Assembly (NCBI RefSeq): GCF_009848505.1
Contig: NZ_WWDL01000001.1
Span: 405,249 to 469,248 of the forward strand
Direction: 5' to 3'
Length of the DNA: 64,000 nt
Origin: Muricoccus harenae
GTDB lineage: Bacteria > Pseudomonadota > Alphaproteobacteria > Acetobacterales > Acetobacteraceae
The notes beneath the pieces were generated by a model. It saw only the letters and a list, made by a program, of their open reading frames with translations. It ran no database searches and was not told the DNA's origin. The translations under genes were made by a program, and so were the position numbers. This document shows positions 25,584-33,836 of this stretch, one piece after another (position 1 is the stretch's first letter; every line of letters begins with the position of its first letter).

Positions 25584-26048
25584 AAAGGCGCCTCCGGGAC
25601 GGGCTGCGATGTGGTCCCGGAAATATCCCGATCAAGGTTCGTACGAAAGCTTAATTCACGCAGGGTGGCAAAGTGTCCGGTCAGACCTGCCGGATGCGGG
25701 TAAAGGTGGAAAGCCCAGCCTGGTCGTCCCGTGGGTTCGCCTGATGGGCGGCCACGCGATCAAACTGATCCGGCGGCAGTTGGGGCAGGCGCCCCAGCCG
25801 GCGGCATGAGCCTCGGGGTTCATCCCGGCGCAGGCGTGCATGATCGAGCGCAACCTCGTCCACCGCCTTTAGAACCCAGTCCTTAGCCGGCGGCAGCGAG
25901 TTCGCGGCGGAGCTTCTACAGGTCGCGTGGGCCACGCGGGGCTTCGAGCCCGATCTCGCCCGCCATGGGAAGCGGGATGCGGGGCGCTCTTGGCGCCCGG
26001 CCGGGGGCCAGCGCATCCTTTCGCCGCTCATCCGCGAGGAAGGCGATC
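25584..26048. other. 465-base intergenic region
   Basis: The region lies between the leftward ATP-grasp gene and the rightward aminoacylase gene. It contains a perfect palindrome TTCGTACGAA (25638-25647), 55 bases upstream of the ATP-grasp start, in a locally AT-richer stretch suited to a promoter or operator. Open frames exist on both strands but show no ribosome-binding site or recognisable family, so I call no gene here. Confidence 0.5.
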
Positions 26049-27503
26049 ATGGCCCTGCGCTGCGACCTCATCATCCGCGACGCAACGCTGATCGACAGCA
26101 CGGGAGCGCCCCGCCGCCGCGGCGACATCGGCGTGAGGGGTGACCGGATTTTTGCCATGGGCGACCTCTCCGCGGCCAGCGCGGACCGGGAGGTGATGGC
26201 CGAGGGGCGCGCCGTCGCGCCCGGCTTCATCGACGCGCATACGCATGACGACCAGGTGGTGCTCTGCGGCCCCGCTTGCATGCTTTGCAAGACAAGCCAG
26301 GGCGTCACCACCGTCGTGACCGGCAATTGCGGCATCAGCCTCGCCCCCGTGCCGATGGCGGAGCGCCCGCCGGCGCCGCTTGATGGTATCTGCGCACCCG
26401 AATGGTGGATCTTCGACAGCTTCGCCGCCTATGCGGAGCGGCTGCGCGCCACGCCGTCCTCCGTCAACACGCTGGCGCTGATCGGGCATATGTCGCTGCG
26501 CGTCGGCGCCATGGGCCGCGATACGGACCGCCCAGCGACGGATGGCGAGGCGGAGCGGATGCGGCGGCAGCTCGCGCAATGCCTGGCCGAAGGTACGGCG
26601 GGCTTCTCGACGGGCCTGTTCTATCCGCCCAGCAAGCATGCCCCGACCGATGAGGTGATCGCAGTGGCGGAGGCCCTGCGCGGCACGGGCGGGCTCCATG
26701 TCACGCATATGCGGAACGAGGCGGAGGGCGTGCTCGAATTGATCGAGGAAACGCTGCAGATCGGCGAGGCCGTGGGCGCGCCAGTGGTGATCAGCCATCA
26801 CAAATGCGCCCAGCCCGAGAACCATGGCCGTTCCGTGGAAACGCTGCCGCGCATCGCGCGCCATGCGGAGCGCTATCCGGTCGCCTTCGACGTCTATTCC
26901 TACACCGCCTCCTCCACCTCCCTCGCAGCGCGCAAGCCGCGGTCGGACGTGCCGGTGCAGATCACCTTCTCGGTCTCGCATCCGGAGATGGCGGGGCGGA
27001 TGCTTGCCGACGTCGCGGAGGAATGGGGCGTGACGCTGGAAGCGGCGGCGGAGCGGCTGATGCCGGCCGGCGGCGTCTTTCACAACATGGTGGAGGAGGA
27101 TGTGCGGCGGATCATGGCGCATCCGCTCGCGATGATCGGCAGCGATGGCGGGCCGCTGGCAAAGCAGCCGCATCCGCGCCTCTGGGGCACCTTCCCGCGG
27201 GTACTCGGGCATTACAGCCGGGAGCTGGGCCTCTTCAGCCTTGAGGCGGCGGTCCACAAGATGACGGGGCGCACGGCTTCGGTCTTCGGCATCCCCGATC
27301 GCGGCGTGCTGCGGGAAGGTGCCTTCGCCGATCTGGTGATGTTCGATCCCGAAACGGTGCGCGACCGTGCGACCTTCGCCGAGCCGCGCCAGGTGGCGGA
27401 GGGCATCCTGGAAACCTGGGTGAACGGGCAGTCTGTCTACACGCGGTCCGGCGGCGCGAGCGATACGCCAGCCGGGCGGCTGCTGCGGCGGGAAGCCGCC
27501 TGA
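26049..27503 (+). CDS. N-acyl-D-amino-acid deacylase (amidohydrolase superfamily)
   Basis: This 484-residue enzyme should remove the acyl group from N-acyl-D-amino acids or related compounds. The metal site is visible as GFIDAHTHDDQ near residue 60, and the conserved VTTVVTGNCGISLAP, HVTHMRNEAEG, VVISHHKCAQPENHG and IGSDGG segments are family-typical. The N- and C-terminal parts form the small beta domain (IGVRGDRI and AFADLVMFDP). The ATG at 26049 was chosen over an upstream in-frame start. It ends 4 bases from the stop of azlD on the other strand. Confidence 0.9.
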   Translation: MALRCDLIIRDATLIDSTGAPRRRGDIGVRGDRIFAMGDLSAASADREVMAEGRAVAPGFIDAHTHDDQVVLCGPACMLCKTSQGVTTVVTGNCGISLAPVPMAERPPAPLDGICAPEWWIFDSFAAYAERLRATPSSVNTLALIGHMSLRVGAMGRDTDRPATDGEAERMRRQLAQCLAEGTAGFSTGLFYPPSKHAPTDEVIAVAEALRGTGGLHVTHMRNEAEGVLELIEETLQIGEAVGAPVVISHHKCAQPENHGRSVETLPRIARHAERYPVAFDVYSYTASSTSLAARKPRSDVPVQITFSVSHPEMAGRMLADVAEEWGVTLEAAAERLMPAGGVFHNMVEEDVRRIMAHPLAMIGSDGGPLAKQPHPRLWGTFPRVLGHYSRELGLFSLEAAVHKMTGRTASVFGIPDRGVLREGAFADLVMFDPETVRDRATFAEPRQVAEGILETWVNGQSVYTRSGGASDTPAGRLLRREAA

Positions 27504-27507
27504 GCGC

Positions 27508-27813
27508 CTACATCCCGGCCCAGCGCAGCAGCGCCATCGCCGCAACGCCGATGACGATGGACAGGCCGAAATTGCTCCAGCGCGCATGGGCCGCCGCGCA
27601 GGGTATGCTGGCCAGCGCCGCGGCCATGTCCTGGCGCGAAAGCGCCAGCGCCACATAGGCGGCGAAGAGCGGCGCCGGCAGGTTGCGGAGCAGCGCATCG
27701 AGGAAGGGCGGCGTCCGCACCGCGCGCAGCACGGCATAGCCCCCGGCGCGGCAGAAATAGGTGACCAGACCCATGGCGAGGATCGCCAGGGTCACGTCCC
27801 AGCGCATCGTCAT
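27508..27813 (-). CDS. azlD: AzlD family branched-chain amino acid export subunit
   Basis: AzlD is the small partner of AzlC in an exporter of branched-chain amino acids and analogues. The 101-residue protein has three to four membrane helices and the typical LVTYFCRAGGYAVL and LRNLPAPLFAAYVAL segments. Its ATG overlaps the azlC stop by 4 bases (ATGA), as usual for this pair. Substrate here is inferred from family only. Confidence 0.88.
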   Translation of the reverse strand: MTMRWDVTLAILAMGLVTYFCRAGGYAVLRAVRTPPFLDALLRNLPAPLFAAYVALALSRQDMAAALASIPCAAAHARWSNFGLSIVIGVAAMALLRWAGM

Positions 27814-28520
27814 GCCCGTGCTCCCGGTCGCCGGGTCTCGCGCCACGCCGCCAGGGTGGCGCCCGCGAAGGCGCCGACCAGTAGCGGCAGCGGCGGCGGA
27901 AGGTGCAGCGCCTGCACGGCCACCGCGCTCCCGGCCGCCAGCAGCCAGGGTGGCACGTCCTGCCGCGGCCCACGCCACAGCGCGACGAGGATCGCCACGA
28001 AGCTGGCAGTGGCCGCGAAGAAAAGCGGGTGTTCCGGCGGCAGCGCCACCACCGAGCCGAGGAGATGGCCTGCCGCCGTGGCCGCGACCCATCCGATCCA
28101 GGTGAAGAGGCCAAGGCCGAAGAGATAGCCCGCATCCCGCTCGCCCTTCCGGTTCGCCGCGACCGACAGGGCGAAGGAATGGTCGACCAGGAAGAAGAGC
28201 GAGCCCCAGAGGCGCCAGCCCCGCAGGTGATCCAGCCAGAAGGAGAGGGCGGCGCCGATCGGCACCATGCGGATGTTCACCACCAGCGCCGCAATGGCGA
28301 CGGCCAGGATGTCGGGCGGGTTCGTCCACAGCTCGAGCGCGAGGAGCTGGGAGGCGCCGGCGAAGACGACGCCGCTCATCAGCAACGTCTCGGCCAGGCT
28401 CAGCCCGTGGCGCAGGGAGATCACCCCGACGATCACCCCGAAGGGCGCGATCCCAAGCAGCAGTGGGATGCCACTCCGGACCCCGCGCAGGATCCCGGCC
28501 GGGGTGAAGGTGATGCGCAT
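27810..28520 (-). CDS. azlC: AzlC family branched-chain amino acid permease
   Basis: AzlC is the large subunit of a two-component amino acid exporter. The 236-residue protein has about six hydrophobic helices and the motifs PLLLGIAPFGVIVG, VFAGASQLLALEL and FFLVDHSFALS expected for the family. It is followed by azlD in an overlapping arrangement. The terminator-like hairpin at 28540-28572 lies between its start and the preceding small gene. Confidence 0.9.
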   Translation of the reverse strand: MRITFTPAGILRGVRSGIPLLLGIAPFGVIVGVISLRHGLSLAETLLMSGVVFAGASQLLALELWTNPPDILAVAIAALVVNIRMVPIGAALSFWLDHLRGWRLWGSLFFLVDHSFALSVAANRKGERDAGYLFGLGLFTWIGWVAATAAGHLLGSVVALPPEHPLFFAATASFVAILVALWRGPRQDVPPWLLAAGSAVAVQALHLPPPLPLLVGAFAGATLAAWRETRRPGARA

Positions 28521-28539
28521 GCGCGGCGGTATAAAAGGG

Positions 28540-28572
28540 AAGGGGGGCTGGCGCCATGCGCCGCCCCCCCTT
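28540..28572 (-). terminator. Strong terminator hairpin between the small stress-type gene and azlC
   Basis: On the minus strand AAGGGGGGGC, GGCGC arms pair with GCGCC and GCCCCCCTT around a CAT loop, giving about 14 paired bases with one bulge. The hairpin is followed by CCCTTTTATACC. It suits intrinsic termination of the leftward small gene ending at 28603. A second hairpin CGCGGCC/GGCCGCG (28580-28599) lies just before it. Confidence 0.65.
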
Positions 28573-28602
28573 CGAGTTTCGCGGCCGTGAATGGCCGCGC
28601 CG

Positions 28603-28797
28603 TCAGTCGTTCTTGTGGCTGTTCATCCCGCCCTTGGTGCCGGCCGAGGAGGCGCGGTCCGGGTTGTTGGCGAAGTTGTTCGGGTCGTTCTCCTTGCCGC
28701 TTCCAACCGTCTCCTGGGAGACGCCCTTCTTGCCCGCGGCGGCGTCGTGGCTGCCGGACTGCTTCTTGTCATGCGACTCGGAATGGCTGGTCGCCAT
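28603..28797 (-). CDS. Small hydrophilic KGG-like stress protein
   Basis: This is a 64-residue highly hydrophilic protein, rich in Ser, Lys, Gly and Asn. The end reads NFANNPDRASSAGTKGGMNS, resembling one KGG repeat of YciG/con-10-type general stress proteins. The GGAGG six bases before ATG 28797 decides this start over an in-frame ATG at 28818. It is probably disordered in solution and induced by stress, an inference from family. It has its own terminator. Confidence 0.65.
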   Translation of the reverse strand: MATSHSESHDKKQSGSHDAAAGKKGVSQETVGSGKENDPNNFANNPDRASSAGTKGGMNSHKND

Positions 28798-28908
28798 GGC
28801 GGACCTCCGCGTTTTCATTGATCGGGACGCCCGCTCGGGCTCCCGTCCAGTAACGCGGGTGGGCAGGCAGGTTTGCGAGGCCGCCTGCTTTCGCCTTCCC
28901 CTAGACGA

Positions 28909-29556
28909 CTAGCCGCGCCGGGATTCGATGATCCGTGCCTCGGCTTCAGCCGGATCGAAGTCCAGTGCTGTCTCGGCCACGTCGCGCGGGAAGCCGGCGC
29001 GGGCGAGGGAACCCAGGGCCTTCATCCGGGCGGCGCGGGCCGCCTCGGTTTCCTCCGATGGGGCAGGATCGAAGGGACCCTGGCGGCGGCGGCGCAGATG
29101 GGCCAGGGCGGCCGTCACCTCATCGGTCGCGGCCTCCTCCAGCATTTCGGAGGCTATTTCCCCCCCCACGCCCTTGGACGTCAGATGGGCGGCGATGGCG
29201 CGGCGGGAACGACCGGCGCGGGCAAGGCGGCGGGTGCGGGCGGCGGCGAAGGCGGCATCGTCCACTGTGCCGGCCGCGACCATGCGGCGCGCCACGGCCA
29301 GAGCCGCCGCGCGGCCCTGGGCCACGATGGGGGCGATGGCTTCGGGCGCCATTCCCTCCCGCTCGGCCCGCTGCGCCCAGCGGGCGACGCGGCGCTGCAG
29401 CACGCGCGCGAGCCCCGCTTCGGTGGCGGCGAAGCGGGCCAGATGGTTCAGCGCGGCCTCGTGCAGCCGGGCCTCGGTGGGGGCGGGACCGGCGGTGGGC
29501 GCACGGCGCTCCCGCGGTGGGCGGCGGCGCGCTGGGGTCGGCTTGTCCTCGGCCAT
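28909..29556 (-). CDS. recX: RecX family regulatory protein
   Basis: RecX modulates RecA filaments. The 215-residue protein is all-helical with RecX repeats: an N-terminal ALNHLARFAATEAGLARVLQRRV, then VDDAAFAAARTRRLARAGRSRRAIAAHL and a C-terminal GSLARAGFPRDVAETAL. An Arg-rich disordered N-terminus (about 1-30) is an extension. RecA is not in the window; separated recX genes are common in alphaproteobacteria. Confidence 0.85.
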   Translation of the reverse strand: MAEDKPTPARRRPPRERRAPTAGPAPTEARLHEAALNHLARFAATEAGLARVLQRRVARWAQRAEREGMAPEAIAPIVAQGRAAALAVARRMVAAGTVDDAAFAAARTRRLARAGRSRRAIAAHLTSKGVGGEIASEMLEEAATDEVTAALAHLRRRRQGPFDPAPSEETEAARAARMKALGSLARAGFPRDVAETALDFDPAEAEARIIESRRG

Positions 29557-29670
29557 GCCGCCAGCCTGCCACGCTGGGGAACGCGGGGGGAGAGGCGCCG
29601 GGGCGCAACCCCGCTCGGGCCGAGGGCGTTCCCTCGGCAGCCGGAAGACGCAAACGCAAGGAGGCGCCGC

Positions 29671-30822
29671 ATGTCCGCCCGTTCCACCAAGTCCAGCCTA
29701 CTGAGCCTCACCGCCGCTGCCGCACTGCTCGCCGCCCCTGCTTTCGCCCAGACCCAAACCCAGGCGCAGTCGCGCGACGGCGCTCCCGGCAATCCGCCCT
29801 CCACCGCCACCCAGCGCGCGGCCGATGCTGCGACGGGCAACCAGACGCCGCCCGACGGCACCCCCGGCAACCCGCCCGGCACCGCCCTGGGACGCGCCGC
29901 CGAGCGCGCGGGCAATGCTGTCAGCGGCGCGGCGGACCGGGCGGGTGACAATGCCAGCAGCGCCAACCAGCGCGCCGGCGATCCGGCAAATACCCAGAAC
30001 CGCCCGGACGGCACGCAGGGCAACCCGCCGGGCACGGTTGTCACCCGGGGCATCGATCGTGCGCTGGGCAGCAACACCTCGGGCGCCTTCCCGGAGAATG
30101 AGCGCGACCGGAACAACCGGCAGGCCCAGAACAACCAGGGGAGCAACCCGGGCGCCCAGGGCTCGGCGGGCACCGAGCGCGGCACCGTGACCGGCCGCGG
30201 CCCTGCCGCCCAGGGCGGCAGCCGCGACAACGAGCCGCCGGCGGCCAATGCCAATCCGCGGGCGATGGGCAGCACCCAGGCCCAATCCGGTCCGCAGGCG
30301 GGCCCCAGCACCTCGCAGACCGGCATGCCCGGCGCGGTGAACACGACACCGGACGGCGGCCAGGCGCGTGCCGGCACGGCCAATGTGCCGCTGCAGAACC
30401 AGGCCGCCGGCAATGCGCCGGCCAATCCGTCCGGCCCGAACGGCGGCGCGAACACAGACCGCAACGCCGCGGCGAATGCGCCCGCTGCCGGGGCAGCCAA
30501 CGCGGGGGCAGCCAACACGACCGCCAAGGCCCCGGCTGCGCAGACCGACCGGGCGAGCCGCATCATCGGCGCCACGGTCTACAACGAGCGCAACGAGTCC
30601 ATTGGCTCCGTGGATGACCTGATTCTGCCGCAGGGCAATGCCTCGCCGATGGCGGTGGTGTCGGTTGGCGGCTTCCTCGGGATCGGCGCGAAGCTCGTGG
30701 CGGTGCCGATTTCCGACCTGCGCTGGTCCGCCGCCGACAACCGCTGGACGATCACCGGCGCGACGAAGGAGAGCCTCACCTCGCTCCCCTCCTACTCCTA
30801 CGACTCCGCCCGCCGCGGCTGA
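29671..30822 (+). CDS. Secreted repeat-rich protein with C-terminal PRC-barrel domain
   Basis: The 383-residue protein has a signal peptide (about 1-28, ending in APAFAQ). A long low-complexity region of Gly, Asn, Pro, Ala and Gln follows (about 29-290), and then a PRC-barrel-like domain (about 295-375: IIGATVYNERNESIGSVDDL). The N-terminal region holds three copies of a motif close to PDGTPGNPPGT, the first as RDGAPGNPPST. The same motif fills the next gene. PRC-barrel domains in exported alphaproteobacterial proteins are of unknown use. GGAGG lies 7 bases before the ATG; a terminator hairpin follows. Confidence 0.8.
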   Translation: MSARSTKSSLLSLTAAAALLAAPAFAQTQTQAQSRDGAPGNPPSTATQRAADAATGNQTPPDGTPGNPPGTALGRAAERAGNAVSGAADRAGDNASSANQRAGDPANTQNRPDGTQGNPPGTVVTRGIDRALGSNTSGAFPENERDRNNRQAQNNQGSNPGAQGSAGTERGTVTGRGPAAQGGSRDNEPPAANANPRAMGSTQAQSGPQAGPSTSQTGMPGAVNTTPDGGQARAGTANVPLQNQAAGNAPANPSGPNGGANTDRNAAANAPAAGAANAGAANTTAKAPAAQTDRASRIIGATVYNERNESIGSVDDLILPQGNASPMAVVSVGGFLGIGAKLVAVPISDLRWSAADNRWTITGATKESLTSLPSYSYDSARRG

Positions 30823-30836
30823 TCCGGCCGTCTCAT

Positions 30837-30872
30837 CGAAGGGCTCGGATGCTGGCGCATCCGGGCCCTTCG
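30837..30872 (+). terminator. Terminator hairpin after the PRC-barrel gene
   Basis: CGAAGGGC-T-CGGATGC (30837-30852) pairs with GCATCCG-G-GCCCTTCG (30857-30872) around a TGGC loop: a 16-bp stem with one T-G wobble. No T-run follows, as often in high-GC genomes. Confidence 0.65.
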
Positions 30873-31022
30873 GCATGTCCGGTCGCCCGGCTCGTGTCAC
30901 GCTCTGTCATATGTTGCCATGAAGCGCGATGGCGGACGGAACCGGAACGGGAATGCGGCGTTGCCCTTGTAGATCCCGCTGGCAAGGCGGGATCAGAACA
31001 ACCCGACCGGAGAGAACTCCTG

Positions 31023-31394
31023 ATGCTGTTCAACACCTTCCGCGCTGCGGCGCTGGTCCTCACCATTGGCGGCCTGGCTGCCTGTACCCAGGACCCGCTG
31101 AACACGGCCAACCGCCCTGACGGCACCCCGGGCAACCCCGCCGGCACCGAAGCGACCCGCGCCAATGCCCGGATCGGCGATCCGCTGAACACGGCGAACC
31201 GTCCGGACGGCACCCCGGGCAACCCGCCGGGCACCGCCGTCTCCCGCACCAACGAGCGCATCGGCGACCCGCTGAACACCGCCGGCCGCCCGGATTGCGC
31301 CCCGGGCAACCCGCCGGGCACCGCCGTCTCCCGCACTCTCGGGACAACCGACCCCAGCGACTGCGCGCCGGTCACGCGCCGCAGCCGCCGCTGA
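31023..31394 (+). CDS. Small lipoprotein built of PDGTPGNPPGT repeats
   Basis: This 123-residue protein has a lipoprotein signal with lipidated Cys21 (GGLAAC). From residue 24 on it is almost entirely three tandem 29-residue units starting DPLNTANRPDGTPGNP. The third unit is shortened and carries two Cys (one in RPDCAPGNP, one in PSDCAPV), which could form a disulfide. The motif is shared with the preceding PRC-barrel protein, suggesting a common envelope partner or common origin. No known domain is recognised. The ATG follows a GGAGA-type site. Confidence 0.7.
   Translation: MLFNTFRAAALVLTIGGLAACTQDPLNTANRPDGTPGNPAGTEATRANARIGDPLNTANRPDGTPGNPPGTAVSRTNERIGDPLNTAGRPDCAPGNPPGTAVSRTLGTTDPSDCAPVTRRSRR
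31092..31349 (+). repeat. Tandem 87-bp coding repeats
   Basis: Three consecutive units of 87 bp (31092-31178, 31179-31265, and a partial third from 31266) encode the 29-residue repeats of the small lipoprotein. Copies differ by scattered substitutions, so the duplication is not fresh. Confidence 0.8.
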
Positions 31395-31411
31395 TCGGGG
31401 CCGGTTCAACC

Positions 31412-31431
31412 GGGGCGCCTTCGGGCGCCCC
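31412..31431 (+). terminator. Hairpin with TTCG tetraloop after the repeat lipoprotein gene
   Basis: GGGGCGCC-TTCG-GGCGCCCC is a perfect 8-bp stem capped by the very stable UUCG tetraloop, 17 bases after the stop. A small palindrome CCGGTTCAACCGG overlaps its 5' edge. Confidence 0.6.
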
Positions 31432-31585
31432 GCCAGCGGGGCGGTGGCCGCAAGGCTGCCGCCCTTTGCGTTTTGCATCACAGGCTTGCTTTGACCCGGA
31501 TTTCGCTTTCCGGCATGTTCGCCGGCTTCCCGCCCGGCGCCGCGATACCCGCCCCGCCCGCGGGACCTTCGGAGGGCCACGCCCC

Positions 31586-32791
31586 GTGATCCCCGCTCTG
31601 ATGCCAAACTACAACCGTGCCGATCTCGCTTTCGAGCGGGGTGAGGGCGCCTGGCTGTGGGATGCGCAGGGCCGACGATTCCTCGATTTCGGGGCCGGAA
31701 TCGCGACCAGCAGCCTCGGCCATGCGCATCCGCATCTGGTGCAGGCGATCGCCGACCAGGCCGGGCGGCTGATGCACAGCTCCAACCTCTACCGCGTGCC
31801 GCAGGCCGAGCGCCTTGCCGCACGGCTGGTCGAGGCGACGCCCTTCGCGGACAGCGTCTATTTCTCGAATTCGGGCGCCGAGGCGAACGAGGCGATGATC
31901 AAGGCGGTGCGGAAGTACCACGCCGCCAGCGGCCATCCCGAGCGCTTCCGCACCATCTGCTTCGAGGGCGCCTTCCACGGGCGGACGCTCGCGATGATCT
32001 CGGCCACGGGCAACGCCAAGTACCTGGAGGGCTTCGGCCCGCCGGTCGATGGCTTCGACCATGTCCCCTTCGGCAACATGAACGCCGTGCGCCAGGCGAT
32101 CACGAAGGAGACGGCGGCGATCATGATCGAGCCGGTGCAGGGCGAGGGCGGCGTGCGCCCGGCCGACCTGCGCTTCCTGCAGGAGCTGCGCGCCACCTGC
32201 GACGAGTTCGGCATCCTGCTCGCGCTCGATGAGGTGCAGACCGGCATGGGGCGTTCCGGCAAGCTCTGGGCCCATCAGTGGGCCGGGATCGAGCCGGATG
32301 TCATGTCCAGCGCCAAGGGCATCGGCGGCGGCTTCCCGCTGGGGGCGACGCTGGCGCGCGAGAAGGTGGCCGAGCATCTGAAGCCCGGCACCCATGGCAG
32401 CACCTATGGCGGCGGACCGCTGGCCTGCACCGCCGGCAATGCGGTGCTGGACGTGATCCTCGCCCCCGGCTTCCTCGAGACTGTGGACCGCGTGGCGCGC
32501 CATCTGTGGCGCGGCATGGAGGCCCTGGCGCAGCGTCACCCGAAGGTGGTGACCGGCGTGCAGGGCGCAGGGCTGCTGATCGGGCTGAAGCTGACGGATG
32601 CGGTGTCCAACACCGAGATGCAGGGCGCCGCCGTGGCGGAGGGCCTGCTGACGGTGGCGGCAGGGATGAACGTGCTGCGCGTGGCGCCGCCGCTCATCAT
32701 CACCGAATCGGAAGCCGATGAGGCGCTGCGCCTGCTCGACCGCGCCTGCCTCCGCATGACGCCGGGCGAGGCGAAGGCGGCGGCGAAGTGA
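31586..32791 (+). CDS. argD: Acetylornithine aminotransferase
   Basis: ArgD is a PLP aminotransferase of arginine synthesis (N-acetylornithine from the semialdehyde), and often also acts in lysine synthesis. The 401-residue protein has [32 protein letters not shown], the [11 protein letters not shown] motif with the PLP Asp, and the Schiff-base Lys in [14 protein letters not shown]. The frame extends far upstream; the GTG at 31586 gives the usual N-terminus MIPALMP and has CGGAGG 10 bases before it. It overlaps argF by 4 bases. Confidence 0.95.
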   Translation: MIPALMPNYNRADLAFERGEGAWLWDAQGRRFLDFGAGIATSSLGHAHPHLVQAIADQAGRLMHSSNLYRVPQAERLAARLVEATPFADSVYFSNSGAEANEAMIKAVRKYHAASGHPERFRTICFEGAFHGRTLAMISATGNAKYLEGFGPPVDGFDHVPFGNMNAVRQAITKETAAIMIEPVQGEGGVRPADLRFLQELRATCDEFGILLALDEVQTGMGRSGKLWAHQWAGIEPDVMSSAKGIGGGFPLGATLAREKVAEHLKPGTHGSTYGGGPLACTAGNAVLDVILAPGFLETVDRVARHLWRGMEALAQRHPKVVTGVQGAGLLIGLKLTDAVSNTEMQGAAVAEGLLTVAAGMNVLRVAPPLIITESEADEALRLLDRACLRMTPGEAKAAAK

Positions 32792-33741
32792 GCGCGGCCT
32801 TGAAGACGGTGGAGGGGGGGCTAACAGCCCCCCGCCACTTCCTCGAGGTGATGGATTTCGACGCGCCGACGCTGCGCCGGATGCTGGACCTCGCGCGTGA
32901 TGCCAAGGCGGGCCGCGTGCCGGGCAAGCCGCTGGCCGGCAAGAGCGTGGCGCTGATCTTCGAGAAGCCCTCCACCCGCACCCGTGTCTCCTTCGAGGTG
33001 GGAATCACCCAGCTTGGCGGCCATGCGGTGGTGCTCTCGGGCCGCGACATGCAACTCGGGCGCGGCGAGACGCCGGAGGATACGGCCAAGGTCCTGTCCC
33101 GCTACGTGGACGCCATCATGCTCCGCACCGACAATGTCTCGAAGCTGCGCGGGCTGGCGGAGCATGCGACGGTGCCCGTGATCAACGGGCTTACGGATGT
33201 GTCGCATCCCTGCCAGATCATGGCGGACGTGCTGACCTTCGAGGAGCATCGCGGCCCGATCGCCGGCCAGACGATCGCCTGGACGGGCGACGGCAACAAC
33301 GTGGCCCAGTCCTTCATCCAGGCCGCCGCACGCTTCGATTTCACCCTTCGCCTGGCGACGCCCGACGCGCTGCGCGCCCCCGCCGAGTTGGTGGCCTGGG
33401 CACGGCGCGAGGGCGCGCGGATCGAGGAGACGGACGATCCCATCGCCGCTGTCCGCGATGCGCGCTGCGTCGTGACGGATACCTGGGTTTCCATGTCGGA
33501 CGAGAAGCCCGATGCGGCCACGACCAACCGCCACAACCTGCTGGCGCCTTATCAGCTCAATGCCGCGCTGATGCGCCATGCGGCGCCGGATGCCATCGTG
33601 ATGCACTGCCTGCCGGCGCATCGCGGCGAGGAGATCACCCAGGAGGTGATCGACGGGCCGCAGAGCGTGGTCTTTGACGAGGCGGAGAACCGGCTGCACG
33701 CGCAGAAGGGCGTGCTGCTCTGGGCGCTGGGAATCGGTTGA
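32788..33741 (+). CDS. argF: Ornithine carbamoyltransferase
   Basis: ArgF condenses ornithine and carbamoyl phosphate to citrulline. The 317-residue protein has the carbamoyl phosphate motif [12 protein letters not shown], the HPCQIMAD segment, DTWVSMSDE and the ornithine-binding [10 protein letters not shown]. Its GTG overlaps the argD stop (GTGA), giving a translationally coupled argD-argF pair, the common alphaproteobacterial arrangement. Confidence 0.97.
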   Translation: MSAALKTVEGGLTAPRHFLEVMDFDAPTLRRMLDLARDAKAGRVPGKPLAGKSVALIFEKPSTRTRVSFEVGITQLGGHAVVLSGRDMQLGRGETPEDTAKVLSRYVDAIMLRTDNVSKLRGLAEHATVPVINGLTDVSHPCQIMADVLTFEEHRGPIAGQTIAWTGDGNNVAQSFIQAAARFDFTLRLATPDALRAPAELVAWARREGARIEETDDPIAAVRDARCVVTDTWVSMSDEKPDAATTNRHNLLAPYQLNAALMRHAAPDAIVMHCLPAHRGEEITQEVIDGPQSVVFDEAENRLHAQKGVLLWALGIG

Positions 33742-33763
33742 TCCCCTGCCCGCTCGCGGGTGG

Positions 33764-33806
33764 TTGACGCAAATCAACATCGTTCCGGCTGGCGGAGGAG
33801 TAGACT
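33764..33806 (+). promoter_or_regulatory. FNR/FixK-type site and class II promoter for the CBS-domain gene
   Basis: TTGACGCAAATCAA (33764-33777) matches the FNR/FixK consensus TTGAT-N4-ATCAA at all but one base. Its centre is 41.5 bases upstream of the start site predicted from the -10 hexamer TAGACT (33801-33806), the classic class II activator spacing. It predicts oxygen-limited induction of the gene at 33837. Confidence 0.7.
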
Positions 33807-33810
33807 GGCC

Positions 33811-33827
33811 CCAGGCAAGAAGCCTGG
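33811..33827 (+). promoter_or_regulatory. 5' leader hairpin of the CBS-domain gene
   Basis: CCAGGC-AAGAA-GCCTGG forms a 6-bp hairpin that would start at the predicted transcription start. Its 3' arm provides the first bases of the GGAGG ribosome-binding sequence (33826-33830). It may protect the mRNA 5' end or tune ribosome access. Confidence 0.45.
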
Positions 33828-33836
33828 AGGAAACCC

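Noticed and set aside
25576..25809. Open frame in the ATP-grasp/aminoacylase gap
   Set aside because: It begins inside the ATP-grasp start on the other strand, has no ribosome-binding site and no recognisable sequence.
28873..29670. Upstream extension of the PRC-barrel protein
   Set aside because: It is antisense to recX and lacks a signal peptide; ATG 29671 with GGAGG and a signal peptide is preferred.
31491..31519. Promoter TTGACC-N17-CATGTT before argD
   Set aside because: The -10 matches only three of six bases, so I did not annotate it as a promoter.
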